This document shows, piece by piece, positions 11,141 to 21,855 of a stretch of DNA of 64,000 nt; the first letter of the stretch is position 1, and each line of letters begins with the position of its first letter. This DNA is from Imbricaverruca yamaguchii (Eukaryota > Arthropoda > Thecostraca > Neoverrucidae). The position numbers and the translations under genes were made by a program. The notes beneath the pieces were generated by a model that saw only the letters and a program-made list of their open reading frames with translations, was not told the origin of the DNA and did no database searches. The stretch is from assembly GCA_034440575.1 (NCBI GenBank), contig JAOTOL010001170.1, positions 155,001 to 219,000 on the forward strand. The letters are read 5' to 3'.

Positions 11141-11269
11141 CATGGGATGTGTATAGAGGTGCAAATTTTCCACAGCGGCTCCACTGCGCGACGGAGCGTA
11201 GCGCCGCGGAGGCCTGCACCTCCACCAATCCGGGACGATCATTCGCCGGGTGTTCACTGAAAACTGGAA

Positions 11270-11565
11270 TGGACGCTTTATGATCAGCATGATCGATGCG
11301 CCCTAAAGCCAAAATATCTAAGGGGCGTGTCGGTAGCTCAGTGGTTGAGCTGAGCGTCTGGCAAGCCAGAGGTGCGGGGTTCGATTCCCCGCGATGCCCG
11401 CCCTTCCTGCCAGGGTGCGAGGCAGGCGACGCTGTATGGCCTCAGCTGCTGAGGTCGTCGTAAAGCCACAATCCAATCCAATCCAAAATATCTAACTAAC
11501 TGATAATCGGGCTAAATGATCTACCGTGGTCGATGCGCCCCCAGAACCACAATCACACAATAACC
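11270..11565 (+). mobile_element. LINE-tail copies interrupted by SINE-C (11322-11482)
   Basis: A tail copy (GATCGATGCGCCCTAAAGCC, from about 11270) is split by a full SINE-C. The SINE is bounded by the perfect 13 bp duplication CCAAAATATCTAA at 11309-11321 and 11483-11495. SINE-C has a GTCGGTAGCTCAGTGG A box, GGGGTTCGATTCCCC B arm and an (AATCC)n end. A second tail copy (GTCGATGCGCCCCC) follows at 11512-11565. The nesting shows SINE-C was active after the LINE tail landed. Confidence 0.88.
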
Positions 11566-12368
11566 GATGAGCGGGGTGGACGCGGATTCAACGTCGCACA
11601 AAGCGGCATCTCGTGGTGACGTCACCAACGTCTCGCGGTGCCCTCTGACCCCGGGTGGCGGAGATCAGCCGTGACGCCGCGTGGCCTCTGACTCACCGCC
11701 GGCCCGGTCAGACCCGGGACGGCGACATCTTGCTGGCCAGCTGACTGAGAATTATCGGTCACTTGTTGACCCACGTCCGCGCAGCGTCTTCGGCGGCAGC
11801 GTCTTCGGCACCGTCATCGGCACCGTCATCGGCATCGTCAGCGGCCTCGCCGCGAGGACGTTCGCCGAAACTGTCCTGCCACGTTGTGTTGCCATGGTGA
11901 ATCTCTTCAGCGTCGCTTGTCCTGAGGCTTGTCCTGAATCCACCGCTAGGTACACCTGGTACTCTTATAATTCCCCCAGTTATAAGCAGGGTCTAAGGCA
12001 CCTAACAGGGGCGTTGACGTCTGAAAGTTATCGGAGGGGTAACAGTACATCATGCCAATGGGCGGACCCAACTGAATGGGGGGTGGGGGACATTCCGTAG
12101 GGTCCCATGTTAAAGGTCGAAATTATTGGGGCGGGGCAAAGACAATATTGTGGGAACACTTGCCCGCTGGAAATAAAACAATTATCAGGCTTACGAGCAT
12201 CAATCGCGCCCAGTTCACCCGAATTCCGATACCTCTACCGCATACCTTGGAATTAAATAATCACGTACTTGGAGGTAGTCGATCTATCCACCTAGTTCCA
12301 GGGAACGATCGGACACATGGTGGCCCCTTGGCCAGTCTCTTCAGCGTCACATGCTCAAACGAACGCAT
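11566..12368. other. Interval without recognisable features
   Basis: A short 12 bp tandem (ACCGTCATCGGC) lies at about 11810-11845. Nothing else identified. Confidence 0.4.
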
Positions 12369-12570
12369 TGAATCCGCCGTCTGTTTACTGAGTGGTTCAC
12401 GGCGCACTTTATGCACATTCACGGCTAATGGCGCCGCCCACACTGTTTCGCCGGTGGGCCGCGGGTTTGGGAAGTGTCCCGAGCGGCGCTAGTGTCGAAC
12501 CCGGAACCATTGGCACCCAGAGCCCAACACCTCGACCGCTCGGCCATCCCCGCCCCCTGAATCCGCTGTC
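12369..12570 (-). mobile_element. SINE-B (class II tRNA-like head), minus, with TSD
   Basis: The body at 12382-12557 read on the minus strand begins GGGGATGGCCGAGCGG, a class II (Leu/Ser type) tRNA A box. Its B box is CCGGGTTCGACAC-like. TGAATCCGCCGTC (12369-12381) and TGAATCCGCTGTC (12558-12570) flank it. Confidence 0.9.
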
Positions 12571-12654
12571 GTGTACGCCTGTTGCCGGCGTAGTTCCCGA
12601 AGCTCCGTCGCTCTGCGTGATCAACGCCCACTGGTGCGTGTTTGCGTGCGCGCA

Positions 12655-13035
12655 GCTCCAGTGTGTAGGCGTGCCTCCTGCGAAGCAAGTCACCGCGGCG
12701 GCGGTCAGGCGTAAGAGGCGTGCCGAGCGGCGCCGGTGTGGGGGTGTACCTCCTGTGGAGCGAGTCACCGCGGCGGCGGTCAGACATCAGAGGCGTGTCG
12801 AGCGGCGCCGGTGTGGGGGTGTACCTCCTGTGGAGCGAGTCACCGCGGCGGCGGTCAGGCGTAAGAGGCGTGCCGAGCGGCGCCGGTGTGGGGGTGTACC
12901 TCCTGTGGAGCGAGTCACCGCGGCGGCGGTCAGGACGTAAGAGGCGTGTCGAGCGGCGCCGGTGTGGGGGTGTACCTCCTGTGGAGCGAGTCACCGCGGC
13001 GGCGATCGGACATCAGAGGCGTGCCGAGCAACCCC
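12655..13035. repeat. 75 bp minisatellite, ~4.7 copies
   Basis: The unit contains GGAGCGAGTCACCGCGGCGG and GGCGTAAGAGGCGTG. The GGC|GTAAGA string is donor-like on the + strand. Copies differ by a few bases. Confidence 0.9.
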
Positions 13036-13156
13036 GGTAGGGGTCGCTAATGGCAAAGCCTCTGAATTTAACCCATGGGTGGGGGTGGCTGCATTTTAAG
13101 CCGTGTTTTGAGTCTGGGTGCTATGTAAGTGACGATGCGCTGAAAAACCCAAATAT

Positions 13157-13275
13157 ATGGAGGCCAGAGGTACGCGGTTCGATTCCCCACGGTGTCAGCC
13201 CTTCCTACCAGGGCGAGGGGCAGGCGAAACCATATGGCTTCAGCTGCTTAGTGCCCCGTAAAGTCATAGCAACCA
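13157..13275 (+). mobile_element. SINE-C, 5'-truncated and diverged
   Basis: Starts in the anticodon arm (GGCCAGAGGTACGCGG) and keeps GGTTCGATTCCCC, the AGGGGCAGGCGA body and GCCCCGTAAAG near the end. Confidence 0.75.
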
Positions 13276-13299
13276 CCACCACCCAAAGCCCAAGTGACC

Positions 13300-13479
13300 T
13301 ATCTTGAGTCGGGGCGTCGGCAGCTCAGTGGTTAAGCTGGGCATCTGACAAGCCAGAGGCGCGGGGTTCGATTCCACGCGGTGCCCGCCCTTCCTGCCGG
13401 GGTGAAAGGCGGGCGACGCCATATAGCCTCAGCTGCTGAGTGCATCGTAAGGCCACAGTCCAATCCAACGTATCTTGAG
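13300..13479 (+). mobile_element. SINE-C with TSD
   Basis: The body at 13309-13470 is flanked by TATCTTGAG (13300-13308, 13471-13479). The tail hairpin is GCGACGC...GCATCG. Confidence 0.9.
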
Positions 13480-13504
13480 GCAACGCCGTAGGGGTTAGTG
13501 GTAG

Positions 13505-13580
13505 GCTTGTCGACGGCAAGCGTCGACCGTCGACGCTTCCGTCGACCGTCGACCGTCGAGGGTCGACGGTCGACGGAAGC
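13505..13580. repeat. GTCGAC-based palindrome
   Basis: 13535-13580 is a near-perfect inverted repeat (GCTTCCGTCGACCGTCGACC and its inverse) built from SalI-type GTCGAC blocks. Confidence 0.85.
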
Positions 13581-14259
13581 GATGCGGGGCTCCGCTGCGC
13601 GCAGCTCCCTCTCACATGGAGCAGATTGGTATTTGCGTTGCTGCAACAGCGTATGTCCCGTCCGCTCATGCCAGTGTGTGACGAATTGTCGCACATACGC
13701 GGTCATCTGTGAATGTCGTTCAGTCGGTGCAGAAAGCTGCGAGTTTAGTCGCCTGGCGAAAGTCCCCAGTGGGAAGAAGCGAACTGGAAGGACTACGGCA
13801 CATCTTGAATAATTATACGAATACGTATCGAATTTTGCATTTGTGCACTCGCTGCCGTACTTGTCAAACCCCGGGATTGAGAAGCGTATTGTGAGCAGGC
13901 CTATTTTTATGTATATCTCCCTGATTATTGTTACTTGTATTCCTGATTATATCTCTTTGTATATATATATATATATATATCTATCCTGGTTATATTTATT
14001 CCTGATAATGCAGTCGTGCTGGTTTCTTCGGCGACCGCACGGAGGCGTTTCCTGCAGCTACTGCAACTGCAACTGCAGCGACTGCAGGCGGCGTTTCCCG
14101 CCCCGCTCGCCCACCTGCCCTGCGCGTGAACCTCACGCTGCCGTGCCGGGCCGTGCTCGCGTGTCGTCGCAACAAGGCGCGGATGCGCCGGGCCGGCCCC
14201 GGCCGACAACGGCATTGTCTTCCGCACGGGAGAGGCGCTCGCTGACGCCGACTCGACCC
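13581..14259. other. Interval with (TA)n and a possible minus-strand reading frame end
   Basis: (TA)n lies at about 13960-13982. On the minus strand, 14277 down to 14133 is open from an AATGCCAG acceptor-like site to a TGA in a GC3-rich frame. No homology recognised and no call made. Confidence 0.3.
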
Positions 14260-15000
14260 GACCCGACTCGACCCGACCTGGCATTGTGCGCGTGCAGTGG
14301 CGGTGAGCGCGACCCGACCTGGCATTGTGCACGTGCGGTGGCGGTGAGCGCGACCCGACCTGCCATTGTGCGCGTGCGGGGCGGTGAGCGCGACCCGACC
14401 TGGCATTGTGCACGTGCGGTGGCGGTGAGCGCGACCCGACCTGGCATTGTGCGCGACCCGACCTGGCATTGTGCGCGTGCGGTGGCGGTGAGCGCGACCC
14501 GACCTGCATTGTGCACGTGCGGTGGCGGTGGGCGGACCTGGCATTGTGCGCGTGCAGTGGCGGTGAGCGCGACCCGACCTGGCATTGTGCGCGTGCGGTG
14601 GTGGTGAGCGCGACCCGACCTGGCATTGTGCGCGTGCGGTGGCGGTGAGCGCGACCCGACCTGGCATTGTGCACGTGCGGTGGCGGTGAGCGCGACCCGA
14701 CCTGGCATTGTGCACGTGCGGTGGCGGTGAGCGCACCCGACCTGGCATTGTGCGTGCGGTGGCGGTGAGCGCGACCCGACCTGGCATTGTGCGCGTGCGG
14801 TGGCGGTGAGCGCGACCCGACCTGGCATTGTGCGCGTTGGTGGGACCCGCGAGGTGGCGGTGGGGGGGCACCGGGCGGTGGCGGTGAGCGCGACCCGACC
14901 TGGCATTGTGCACGTGCGGTGGCGGTGAGCGCGACCCGACCTGGCATTGTGCACGTGCGGTGGCGGTGAGCGCGACCCGACCTGGCATTGTGCGCGGTGG
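14260..15000. repeat. 41 bp minisatellite with GGTGAGCGCGACC core
   Basis: 17-18 units. The + strand unit contains TGGCG|GTGAGC (donor-like) and the minus strand CAATGCCAG|GTCGGG (acceptor-like). Small indels shift frame, so the 254-399 codon frames over it are not genes. Confidence 0.92.
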
Positions 15001-15009
15001 CGTGTTGAG

Positions 15010-15375
15010 CGCGACCTGATGTCATTCCTCGGGCCTGTTGCGCTCGTGTGTAGGTCGTGTGTGGGTGGCATTGATGTGTATGTCGTATTTTGTGGGTAGT
15101 ATTGGTGTGCGGTTCGTGTGTGGGTGACAATGGTGTGTAGGGCGTGTGTAGGTGGTATTAGTGTGTTGGGCGTGAGTGGGTGATATTGGTGTGTAGGCGT
15201 GCGAGTTGGTGTGAGGCGGTTCAGCTCGGTGTGGGTGGTATTGGTGTGCGAGTTGGTGTGAGGCGGTTCAGCTCTGTGTGGGTGGTATTGGTGTGCGAGT
15301 TGGTGTGAGGTGGTTCAGCTCTGTGTGGGTGGTATTGGTGTGCGAGTTGGTGTGAGGCGGTTCAGCTCGGTGTGG
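15010..15375. repeat. 47 bp GT-rich minisatellite
   Basis: Three to four clean units (GTGCGAGTTGGTGTGAGGCG plus GTTCAGCTC) from about 15185, preceded by decayed GTGTGGGTGATATTG units. Confidence 0.85.
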
Positions 15376-15547
15376 GTGCTGCAACCGTGGGCTACAGGGT
15401 GATATTATGAGCGGTGCGCCCGGGCGTGTTGTGGGGCCGGGTGAAAGTAACGCGGGTGCGATACTTTCAAGAAAAGCTCGTGGAAACCCCGACATACCCG
15501 TGGTTTCTTTGGGTGTGGGATCAGCATGATCTCCGCAGTCTCAAGAG

Positions 15548-15935
15548 GGTCGTCGTTGGCGCAGTGGTTAAGCTGAGCGTCTGGGGCGTGGATGGCCGAG
15601 TGGTTAAGGTGTCGGGCTATGGGTACCAAAGGTCCCGGGTTCGACTCTAGCGCCACTCACGACATTTCCCAATCCCGCGGCCCACCGGCGAAACAGTGTG
15701 GGCGGCGCTATTAGCCGTGAATGTGCATAAAGTGTGTCGTGAACCGACCAATAAACAAACAACAAGCTGAGCGTCTGGTACGCCAGAGGCACGGGGCTGG
15801 ATGCCCTCGATGTCAGCTCTCCCTGCTGCAACTAGTCGATCCCCAGCTCTCCCTGCCAGGGTGAGAGGCAGGCGACGCCATACAGCATCAGCTGCTGAGC
15901 ACGCTGTGAAACCGCAGCCAGCCAACCGTGCAGTT
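15548..15935 (+). mobile_element. SINE-C host interrupted by SINE-B (nested)
   Basis: The SINE-C left part (15548-15584) and right part (from 15764) are separated by a complete SINE-B at 15585-15763. The perfect 15 bp duplication AAGCTGAGCGTCTGG at 15570-15584 and 15764-15778 marks the insertion. SINE-B carries GGATGGCCGAGTGGTTAAGG and ends in AATAAACAAACAA. Confidence 0.93.
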
Positions 15936-16111
15936 GGTGCGCCTCTGCACTGCAACTAGCCGGCTGTTGAGACCAAAGCTGCAGGAGAGTCGATGCAGTG
16001 TTTTGCGTCCGTTTTTGTTCCGTCTTCGATTGTGCGTAACTGCACCGGAAACCAGCGTCGCAAATCCCTCAAGTTCTTCTGACCGCGAGCCTGCTCAATT
16101 AGTTGAGTTCC

Positions 16112-16240
16112 CCAGTGCCGTAAACACCTGTCGCTACTCTTCGCCCGCGACCAATCGGCGTGAGAGATTGGCGACGCTGCATGACTCAGCGGTCGATGTG
16201 TCGTAAAACCAATAACCAACCAACGCAGTGCCGTGAAACC
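16112..16240 (+). mobile_element. 5'-truncated SINE-A with TSD
   Basis: Starts at CCTGTCGCTACTCTTCG (about 16125), so the whole tRNA head is missing. CAGTGCCGTAAAC (16112-) and CAGTGCCGTGAAAC (16226-) flank it. 5' truncation is the signature of target-primed reverse transcription. Confidence 0.85.
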
Positions 16241-16320
16241 TCCAAATGGAAAAACAGTCGCGTCGTTCTTGGCGAATTAAGTAGTCCAGCATCCTAATGG
16301 TTCAATCGTGGCTATTAGCC

Positions 16321-16630
16321 GCCCCGGTAGCTCAGTTGGTTAGAGCGTTGGCCTGCACTGGTCTCCCCTGTCTTGGCAACGCAGGGTTCGAGTCGCTTCG
16401 CGCGCTCGCATTTAGCCCTCGGCCGGGAGTGTCAGTTGGCAGCTGACCCGATAAGGCCGGGGACCAGCTACCGGGCGGCCGTGTCGATGCATTGACGGCA
16501 CGTTGAACTTTCGATAAAAATTCCGCCGTTGAACAGGAATTCGTGGATCGGGTGGTGGGGCCAGGGTTCACGCAACAAGCTCTGCTTAGCAAGAGAACCC
16601 TGGTTCCTCCAGCAATAACTCGGATTAAAT
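16321..16630 (+). mobile_element. SINE-D (~310 bp, tRNA-like head)
   Basis: The head GCCCCGGTAGCTCAGTTGG is followed by a B box GGTTCGAGTCGC, a unique body, and a 3' stem-loop with arms CCAGGGTTC...GAACCCTGG. It ends AACTCGGATTAAAT. This tail differs from that of SINE-A/B/C, so a different LINE partner is likely. Confidence 0.85.
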
Positions 16631-17037
16631 GTATGCAAAAAAAGAATAAAAAGGGTGTGTATGCAATGTTTCAAAATGTGCTGTGCCTGAACGTTCCAAT
16701 GTTTTTTGTTTTTGTTTTGTTTTTGTTTTATAAACTCCGATTTCCTTAAATACCTACAGCTCCAAAGTACCGCATGGCTCACAGCCACCCAATCAGCTGA
16801 CGACGATCGTGGTGGTTGGTGGTTGGTTCAAGGTCGTGTCGCACGACCTTCAACCGTATGGCGGCGCGAAGTGCTCCTCGAAGCTGCTGAAACGATGCAC
16901 GCGACGCTTAACCACAACTGGGGATCTCAAACCGGTCAGTTCGCACCGAATGTATTCGTTCAGGAGTGGGCGACCACTGGTTTTTAGCAGTCGTGGGTGG
17001 ATTTGTTTGTTCAGGAACCCAGTCGGCGCCGAGGAGG
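16631..17037. other. Interval without recognisable features
   Basis: A T-rich run at 16700-16735 is the only notable composition. Confidence 0.4.
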
Positions 17038-17440
17038 GTCGTGCCCCCACCCAGGGTCGTGCCCCCACCCAGGGTCGTGCCCCCGCCCAGGGTCGTGCCC
17101 CAACCGGGAAAGGGGGCGGAGGGGGACCAGCACCGTTCCGTTCTTCCAGTTCTTCACGTGACCAGCATCGGCTTCACGGTTGTCGTTGGTCCCCAGGCGC
17201 CGTCAGTCGTTTGGACCCGCTGGTGCCCTTTTGCAGTCGCTGGTGCCCTTTCGCTGGTGCCCTTTCGCAGTCGCTGGTGCCCTTTCGCTGGTGCCCTGGT
17301 TTGCAGTCGCTGGTGCCCTTTCGCAGTCCCTAGTGCCCTTTCGCTGGTGCCCTGGTTTGCAGTCGCTGGTGCCCTTTCGCAGTCCCTAGTGCCCTTTCGC
17401 TGGTGCCCTGGTTTGCAGTCGCTGGTGCCCTTTCGCACGG
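17038..17440. repeat. Two arrays: 17 bp (17038-17104) and TCGCTGGTGCCC-based (17213-17440)
   Basis: The first has four GTCGTGCCCCCACCCAGG-type units. The second alternates CGCTGGTGCCCTTTCGCAG and GGTGCCCTGGTTTGCAG, whose pyrimidine-CAG ends look acceptor-like on the + strand. Confidence 0.88.
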
Positions 17441-18350
17441 TACTGCCAATCTCAGTCCGAATGTGATGCATTCGTTGGTCCTCTGCTTTATCTGCATGCT
17501 GGGCTCACTGATGAGGTTGTAAGCACATGGGATTTTGAAGTTTAGTTGGTAATTTGGAGCTTGAGAGCGCTTCGACCGATCTTTGTTCACTCGCGCCCAA
17601 ATATCTCAAAGCGTGGGATATTTAAGGCATTCGATGTTCTAAATGTGCGCGCCGGAAGCGATCTGTTTTGTAGCGTTTTTCTTTGGTCGGTCCCGAAGAA
17701 GGTCCAGGCTGCGCCCTCGTGTGCCGATGCTGTGGTCGGTAGTATGACAGGCCAACTGTGTGTTAAACGTTTGTGGCCGTAAGGCCAACTTCTTTAGATA
17801 AATTAGTCATTCTTACGACGTTCCAACAAATGCTTGTTGATTTCTGAACAGTATTGGAAGGGGAGGGGGGCACATACATGAAGGCAATGGGCGACTCAAA
17901 GTGGACTTGGGAGCGCATATGGACGCCATATCGTTCCATATTCAAGGTTGAAATTATTGTGTGTGTGTGTGGGGGGGGAGCCAAAGTCAACATTGAGGTG
18001 GCACTTTCCCACTCTCCCTCCACCACTCTCCTCGCGTTTTGGGTGGCAGCCAATGGATGGGATGACATCGATTTCTCGAAGACTCGTCTTGGAAGCGAAT
18101 GCTTTCAAACGTCGCCAATGGGATTATCTGGTGGGAATTCCATCAGCTTCTCGAACCACTCTTCCCACCGGTTTGTGGTGCGGGCGGACGGTGATTGCAG
18201 CAGCTCGTGGCTGATCAAAGTGGCGCCTTTTCCAGCGGTGACGTAGGCTGACGTGACACTGCTGGCGGTCCAAGATGTTGTCTTCTTGTCGGCTGTCTGT
18301 TGGTTTCTGCATGTTTACCACAGATTCTATGGATTTTGAAGATTATGTTC
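17441..18350. other. Interval without recognisable features
   Basis: A short (TG)n plus G-run lies at 17957-17982. No gene seen. Confidence 0.4.
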
Positions 18351-18424
18351 ACCAACACGCTTAGCGCTGTATGACCGAAGCAGTCGAAGCGCCCCTAAGC
18401 CCAAAAAAGTAACCAACACGCTTA
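18351..18424 (+). mobile_element. Tail-only LINE insertion, 48 bp, with perfect 13 bp TSD
   Basis: The insert 18364-18411 starts inside the 5' arm of the hairpin (GCGC...GCGCCC at 18389-18394) and ends CCAAAAAAGTA. It is flanked by ACCAACACGCTTA at 18351-18363 and 18412-18424. It contains nothing but the shared 3' module. Confidence 0.93.
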
Positions 18425-18685
18425 CCCAGGCGAGGTTATGGGCCGGTTGCTCAGTTGACTATTTACCGCAGTCATAGGTGGCACATGGCACGATATGTTC
18501 GCCAACTGCTGGCTATTTCGTCTAATGCGATCCCTGGTCTTGTATTTCGGTGAAGATAGATAGATAGGTCTGTCGAGCTATACCTTACGCAAAATCGCTC
18601 TGCAATTAGCTGATCTGCGTAAGCATTCTGCCTGATCTGCGTAAGCATTCGGCAGGCGGTACCTTGTGGCACAACGGACAGTCTT

Positions 18686-18860
18686 GGTTGGTTGGTTATT
18701 GGTTGGTTGTTGGTTTTGCGACACATCGACCGTTGAGTCATGTAGCGTCGCCAATCTCTCACGCCGATTGGTCGCGGGCGAAGAGTAGCGACAGGTGAAA
18801 CTCGAACCCACAACCTTTCGATTGTCAGACGAGCAACTTACCACTAGACCGCTCGTCTCC
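18686..18860 (-). mobile_element. SINE-A, minus
   Basis: The (GGTT)n end is at 18686 and the tRNA head ends at CTCGTCTCC (18860). Full length. Confidence 0.88.
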
Positions 18861-18934
18861 GACAGGCCGTCTTGCAAGTGCATGATCGGTGGCATGTGAT
18901 TGCGCCAAGGAACACGCTTGGGGTTTTCCTACGG

Positions 18935-19028
18935 GTGCTCCTCAGTGTGTTCCTCAGTGTGCTCCTCAGTGTGCTCCTCAGTGTGTTCCTCAGTGTGTTC
19001 CTCAGTGTGCTTCTCGGTGTGTGTCGGT
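18935..19028. repeat. 12 bp minisatellite CTCAGTGTGYTC
   Basis: About eight copies. Each ends in a pyrimidine-rich CTCCTCAG|TGTG, acceptor-like. Confidence 0.88.
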
Positions 19029-19179
19029 GTGGGCGTCGTCGGCCTCGCAAATGGGGAGGTATGGGTGTCTGGCGTTCTCTTATCTGCAATATATCATTGC
19101 ATTGGAGTGATCATGTGACGTCACCATGCTCTAAAGCACAAACCACCAACCGGCCTAAACACACTCCCCTGTCGAACAC

Positions 19180-19326
19180 GGGGACGAGTGGTCTAGGGGT
19201 AAGTTGCTTGTCTCACAATCGAAAGATTGCGGGTTCGAGTCTTGCCTGTCGCTACTCTTGGCCCGCGCGAACAATCGACGTGAGAGATTGACAACGCCAC
19301 AGAACTCAACGGCCGATGTGTCGTGC
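19180..19326 (+). mobile_element. SINE-A, missing its final tail
   Basis: The body runs to GATGTGTCGT and then stops. The usual AAAACCAATAACC is replaced by the sequence of the next insertion's target. Confidence 0.85.
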
Positions 19327-19456
19327 AGTCGCTAGCGCACGGTACGATTGTTTAGGATCGACACAGTTTAAATAGTTGAGTTATGGGCACTGTATAACCA
19401 CTGCAGTTGAAGCGCCCTAAAACCCAAATAACTAACTAACTCGTGGAGTCGCTAGC
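19320..19456 (+). mobile_element. ~100 bp LINE 3' end insertion with TSD
   Basis: The insert runs from about 19338 to 19439. It contains 50 bp of LINE 3' UTR, the hairpin GGGCAC (19385-) / GCGCCC (19412-) with one mismatch, and an (AACT)n tail. TCGTGCAGTCGCTAGCG and TCGTGGAGTCGCTAGCG flank it. Confidence 0.82.
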
Positions 19457-19561
19457 GTGTTTGTAACACGCTCCGACCGAAATTCGTATTGCGAGCTTAC
19501 GTCAGACCCAATTTGTCGCCTTTTAGACTGGCAGAAGGGTGCGACACGCGACAGGTTTCGA

Positions 19562-19660
19562 TGCACATCGCTCTCCCCGCGCCCATCGCTCTCCCCGCGC
19601 CCATCGCTCTCCCCGCGCCCATCGCTCTCTCCGCGCCCTTCGCTCTCCCCGCTCAGAGAG
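19562..19660. repeat. 18 bp minisatellite CATCGCTCTCCCCGCGCC
   Basis: Five copies with minor substitutions. 18 bp keeps all frames open. Confidence 0.88.
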
Positions 19661-20384
19661 GACGAAGCGGGCGAAATCGGCCACCTCGCACGTGAAGAAC
19701 GCGCATGAAGCACGTGGACATTCGAGAAGAACGCTAAAATTTGAGAAGAAAGTGAAAATTTGAGAAGCATGTGGATGAAGCGGGAGATTCGCCGCGCGGT
19801 GTTAATTTCTCCCTCGGCCGAAGCCTGTGTGTGTTGGTCGTCTTGACCGCCTGACAACCCCGTGTGACCCCATGACAAGAAAAACCGCATGACGAACGCC
19901 TCCTCAGATTGTCCGATCGTCTTGCCGGCTCCGCACAGATGGAGCGAAGGGCGCCAAGGCGAGCCCTCTTACCTTGCGCACTCAAGGCCGTTAGCGGGTC
20001 GGCACCCTGCCCCCCCCCCCACCACCACGCCGTGCTTCTGTTTTGTCTGTGGTCGGGCCAGTGAGGCAACAGTCGGCCATCTTTTTCTCGCAACCTTTGA
20101 CCTCTGCCATTGTTGTATCATGTGCGAGGGGGTTCGTGGAGAATCAGCCATCGTTCTTTCTATTGCAAATCTCCGCCTGTCGATGGCTCGCAGTTCAGTT
20201 TTATTTTATTTCCGGAAGCACGTCCTTGCAGACGGCACGTGTCGTGCTGGCCAGGCGTGACCGATCGCGCATGGTCGCGGGTGCCGTGCTGCTCAGAGCT
20301 GGCGGCTTGGAGGCGTTGTTCCGAGAAAGCTTGCCGAACGTATCAATATTTGAAGTAGCACTCTTGGCCGTCCGTGCATTGGCG
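19661..20384. other. Interval without recognisable features
   Basis: Contains a C-run at 20011-20022. No exon supported. Confidence 0.4.
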
Positions 20385-20760
20385 TGGCTACGCGCCACGA
20401 ATGTGCTACGTGCGTGCTACGTGCTACGTGCTACGTGTGCGCTACGTGCGAGCTACGTGTGTGCTACGTGTGTGCTACGTGCGAGCTACGTGTGTGCTAC
20501 GTGTGCTACGTGTGTGCTACGTGCGAGCTACGTGTGTGCTACGTGTGTGCTACGTGCGAGCTACGTGTGTGCTACGTGTGTGCTACGTGTGTGCTACGTG
20601 TGTGCTACGTGTGTGCTACGTGTGTGCTACGTGTGTGCTACGTGTGTGCTACGTGTGCGCTACGTGCGTGTAGCTACGTCACGTGCGAGCTACGTGCGAT
20701 GTGTGCTACGGTGCGAGCTACGTGTGCGCTACGTGTGCGCTACGTGTGCGCTACGTGCGA
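20385..20760. repeat. 9 bp array GTGTGCTAC with GCGAGCTAC variants
   Basis: About 40 imperfect units. A 9 bp unit gives Cys-Tyr-rich pseudo-frames. Confidence 0.92.
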
Positions 20761-20944
20761 CTATTCACTAGACAATTTACGCTCAAGTGCAAGTTTCACG
20801 CGAGGATAAAGGAAACTTGAATACGCTAAGGTCACTCGGTCGCCACTTACCGTTGTAATCACCGCCGAATAAGTGCTACAATTGTACCTTGGTAAGGCTA
20901 GCTGTTGGCTTTATCGAGAGGAATTGTTCCGATGACACTAAGCA

Positions 20945-21050
20945 TCTGAACATCATATACGTGTAGTTAAACATGGAGGTGGCTCCTGTGCCACTGTGTG
21001 GTGGGTAGCTCATCTGAAAATCGTATACGTGTAGTTAAAAATGGAGGTGG
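20945..21050. repeat. Two-copy ~66 bp direct repeat
   Basis: CATCTGAACATCATATACGT... at 20945 recurs as CATCTGAAAATCGTATACGT at 21011. Its end was the target of the SINE at 21049. Confidence 0.75.
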
Positions 21051-21224
21051 GGACGATTAGTCAAGGGGTAAGTTGCTCGTCTCACAATCTAAAGGTTGTG
21101 GTTTCGAGTCTCACCTGTCGCTACTCTTCGCCCGCGACCAATCGGCGTGAGAGATTGGCGACGCTACATGACTCAACGGTCGATGTGTCGTAAAACCAAT
21201 AACCAACCAACCATAAATGGAGGT
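21039..21224 (+). mobile_element. SINE-A with TSD
   Basis: The body at 21049-21214 is flanked by AAATGGAGGT (21039-21048, 21215-21224). Confidence 0.9.
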
Positions 21225-21411
21225 GGGTCCTGTCCTGTCGTTTGGCGGGCAGCTCACGGCACCATGGTCCGTACCGGCTGAACTTGTGTCGTTATCCTGG
21301 ACCCGTCTCCCATTGTGACACTGGCTGTCGGACGGCACGCTATTGTTCGGCCAGAGTTGGCAGGCGTCAGCGCCGCCAGCCAGCACTGTCCAGGTAGATG
21401 CGTCCCACTGA

Positions 21412-21598
21412 ACTCCAACCCGCGCAGCGGACGAGTAGCCTCGGGGTGAATTGTTCGTCTCACAATCGAAAGGTTGTGGGTTCGAGTTTCGCCTGTCGCT
21501 ACTCTTCGCCCGCGACCGACCGGCGTGAGATTGGCGACGCTACGTGACTCGATAGTCGATGTATCGTAAAACCAACGAACAAACAAACTCCAGCCCGA
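21412..21598 (+). mobile_element. SINE-A with TSD
   Basis: The body at about 21425-21586 is flanked by AACTCCAACCCG and AACTCCAGCCCG. An AGAG is lost in the AGAGATTGG motif and the tail is AACGAACAAACAAAC. Confidence 0.88.
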
Positions 21599-21855
21599 AC
21601 GTCGCTTCACACGGGGTTTTGAAGTCGAACGTGCCTCTGCACTGTTCGCGCCGGGGTCAGCAATACCGAGCGTTTATGGACTTGCGATCCGGAGAAAACG
21701 AGCGGTCGTGTAGTCCGTTCTTGCACGCTGGCGCCCGACCGACCGGCCGGCCGGCTCGCTCGCGTGGCGAGGAGCCGTGCGGCGACCGGTCAAGGTCGCT
21801 CGGTCGACATCGTGCGCAGCGTGAAAGAAGGGCCTACACACGCTCCGGGAGCGCG

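Noticed and set aside
11330..11400. Functional tRNA in the SINE-C head
   Set aside because: Acceptor and T arms pair, but the anticodon arm is three bases short and the sequence is a repeated SINE.
12382..12557. tRNA-Leu/Ser gene on the minus strand
   Set aside because: tRNA-like head attached to a SINE body with a TSD, seen in several places.
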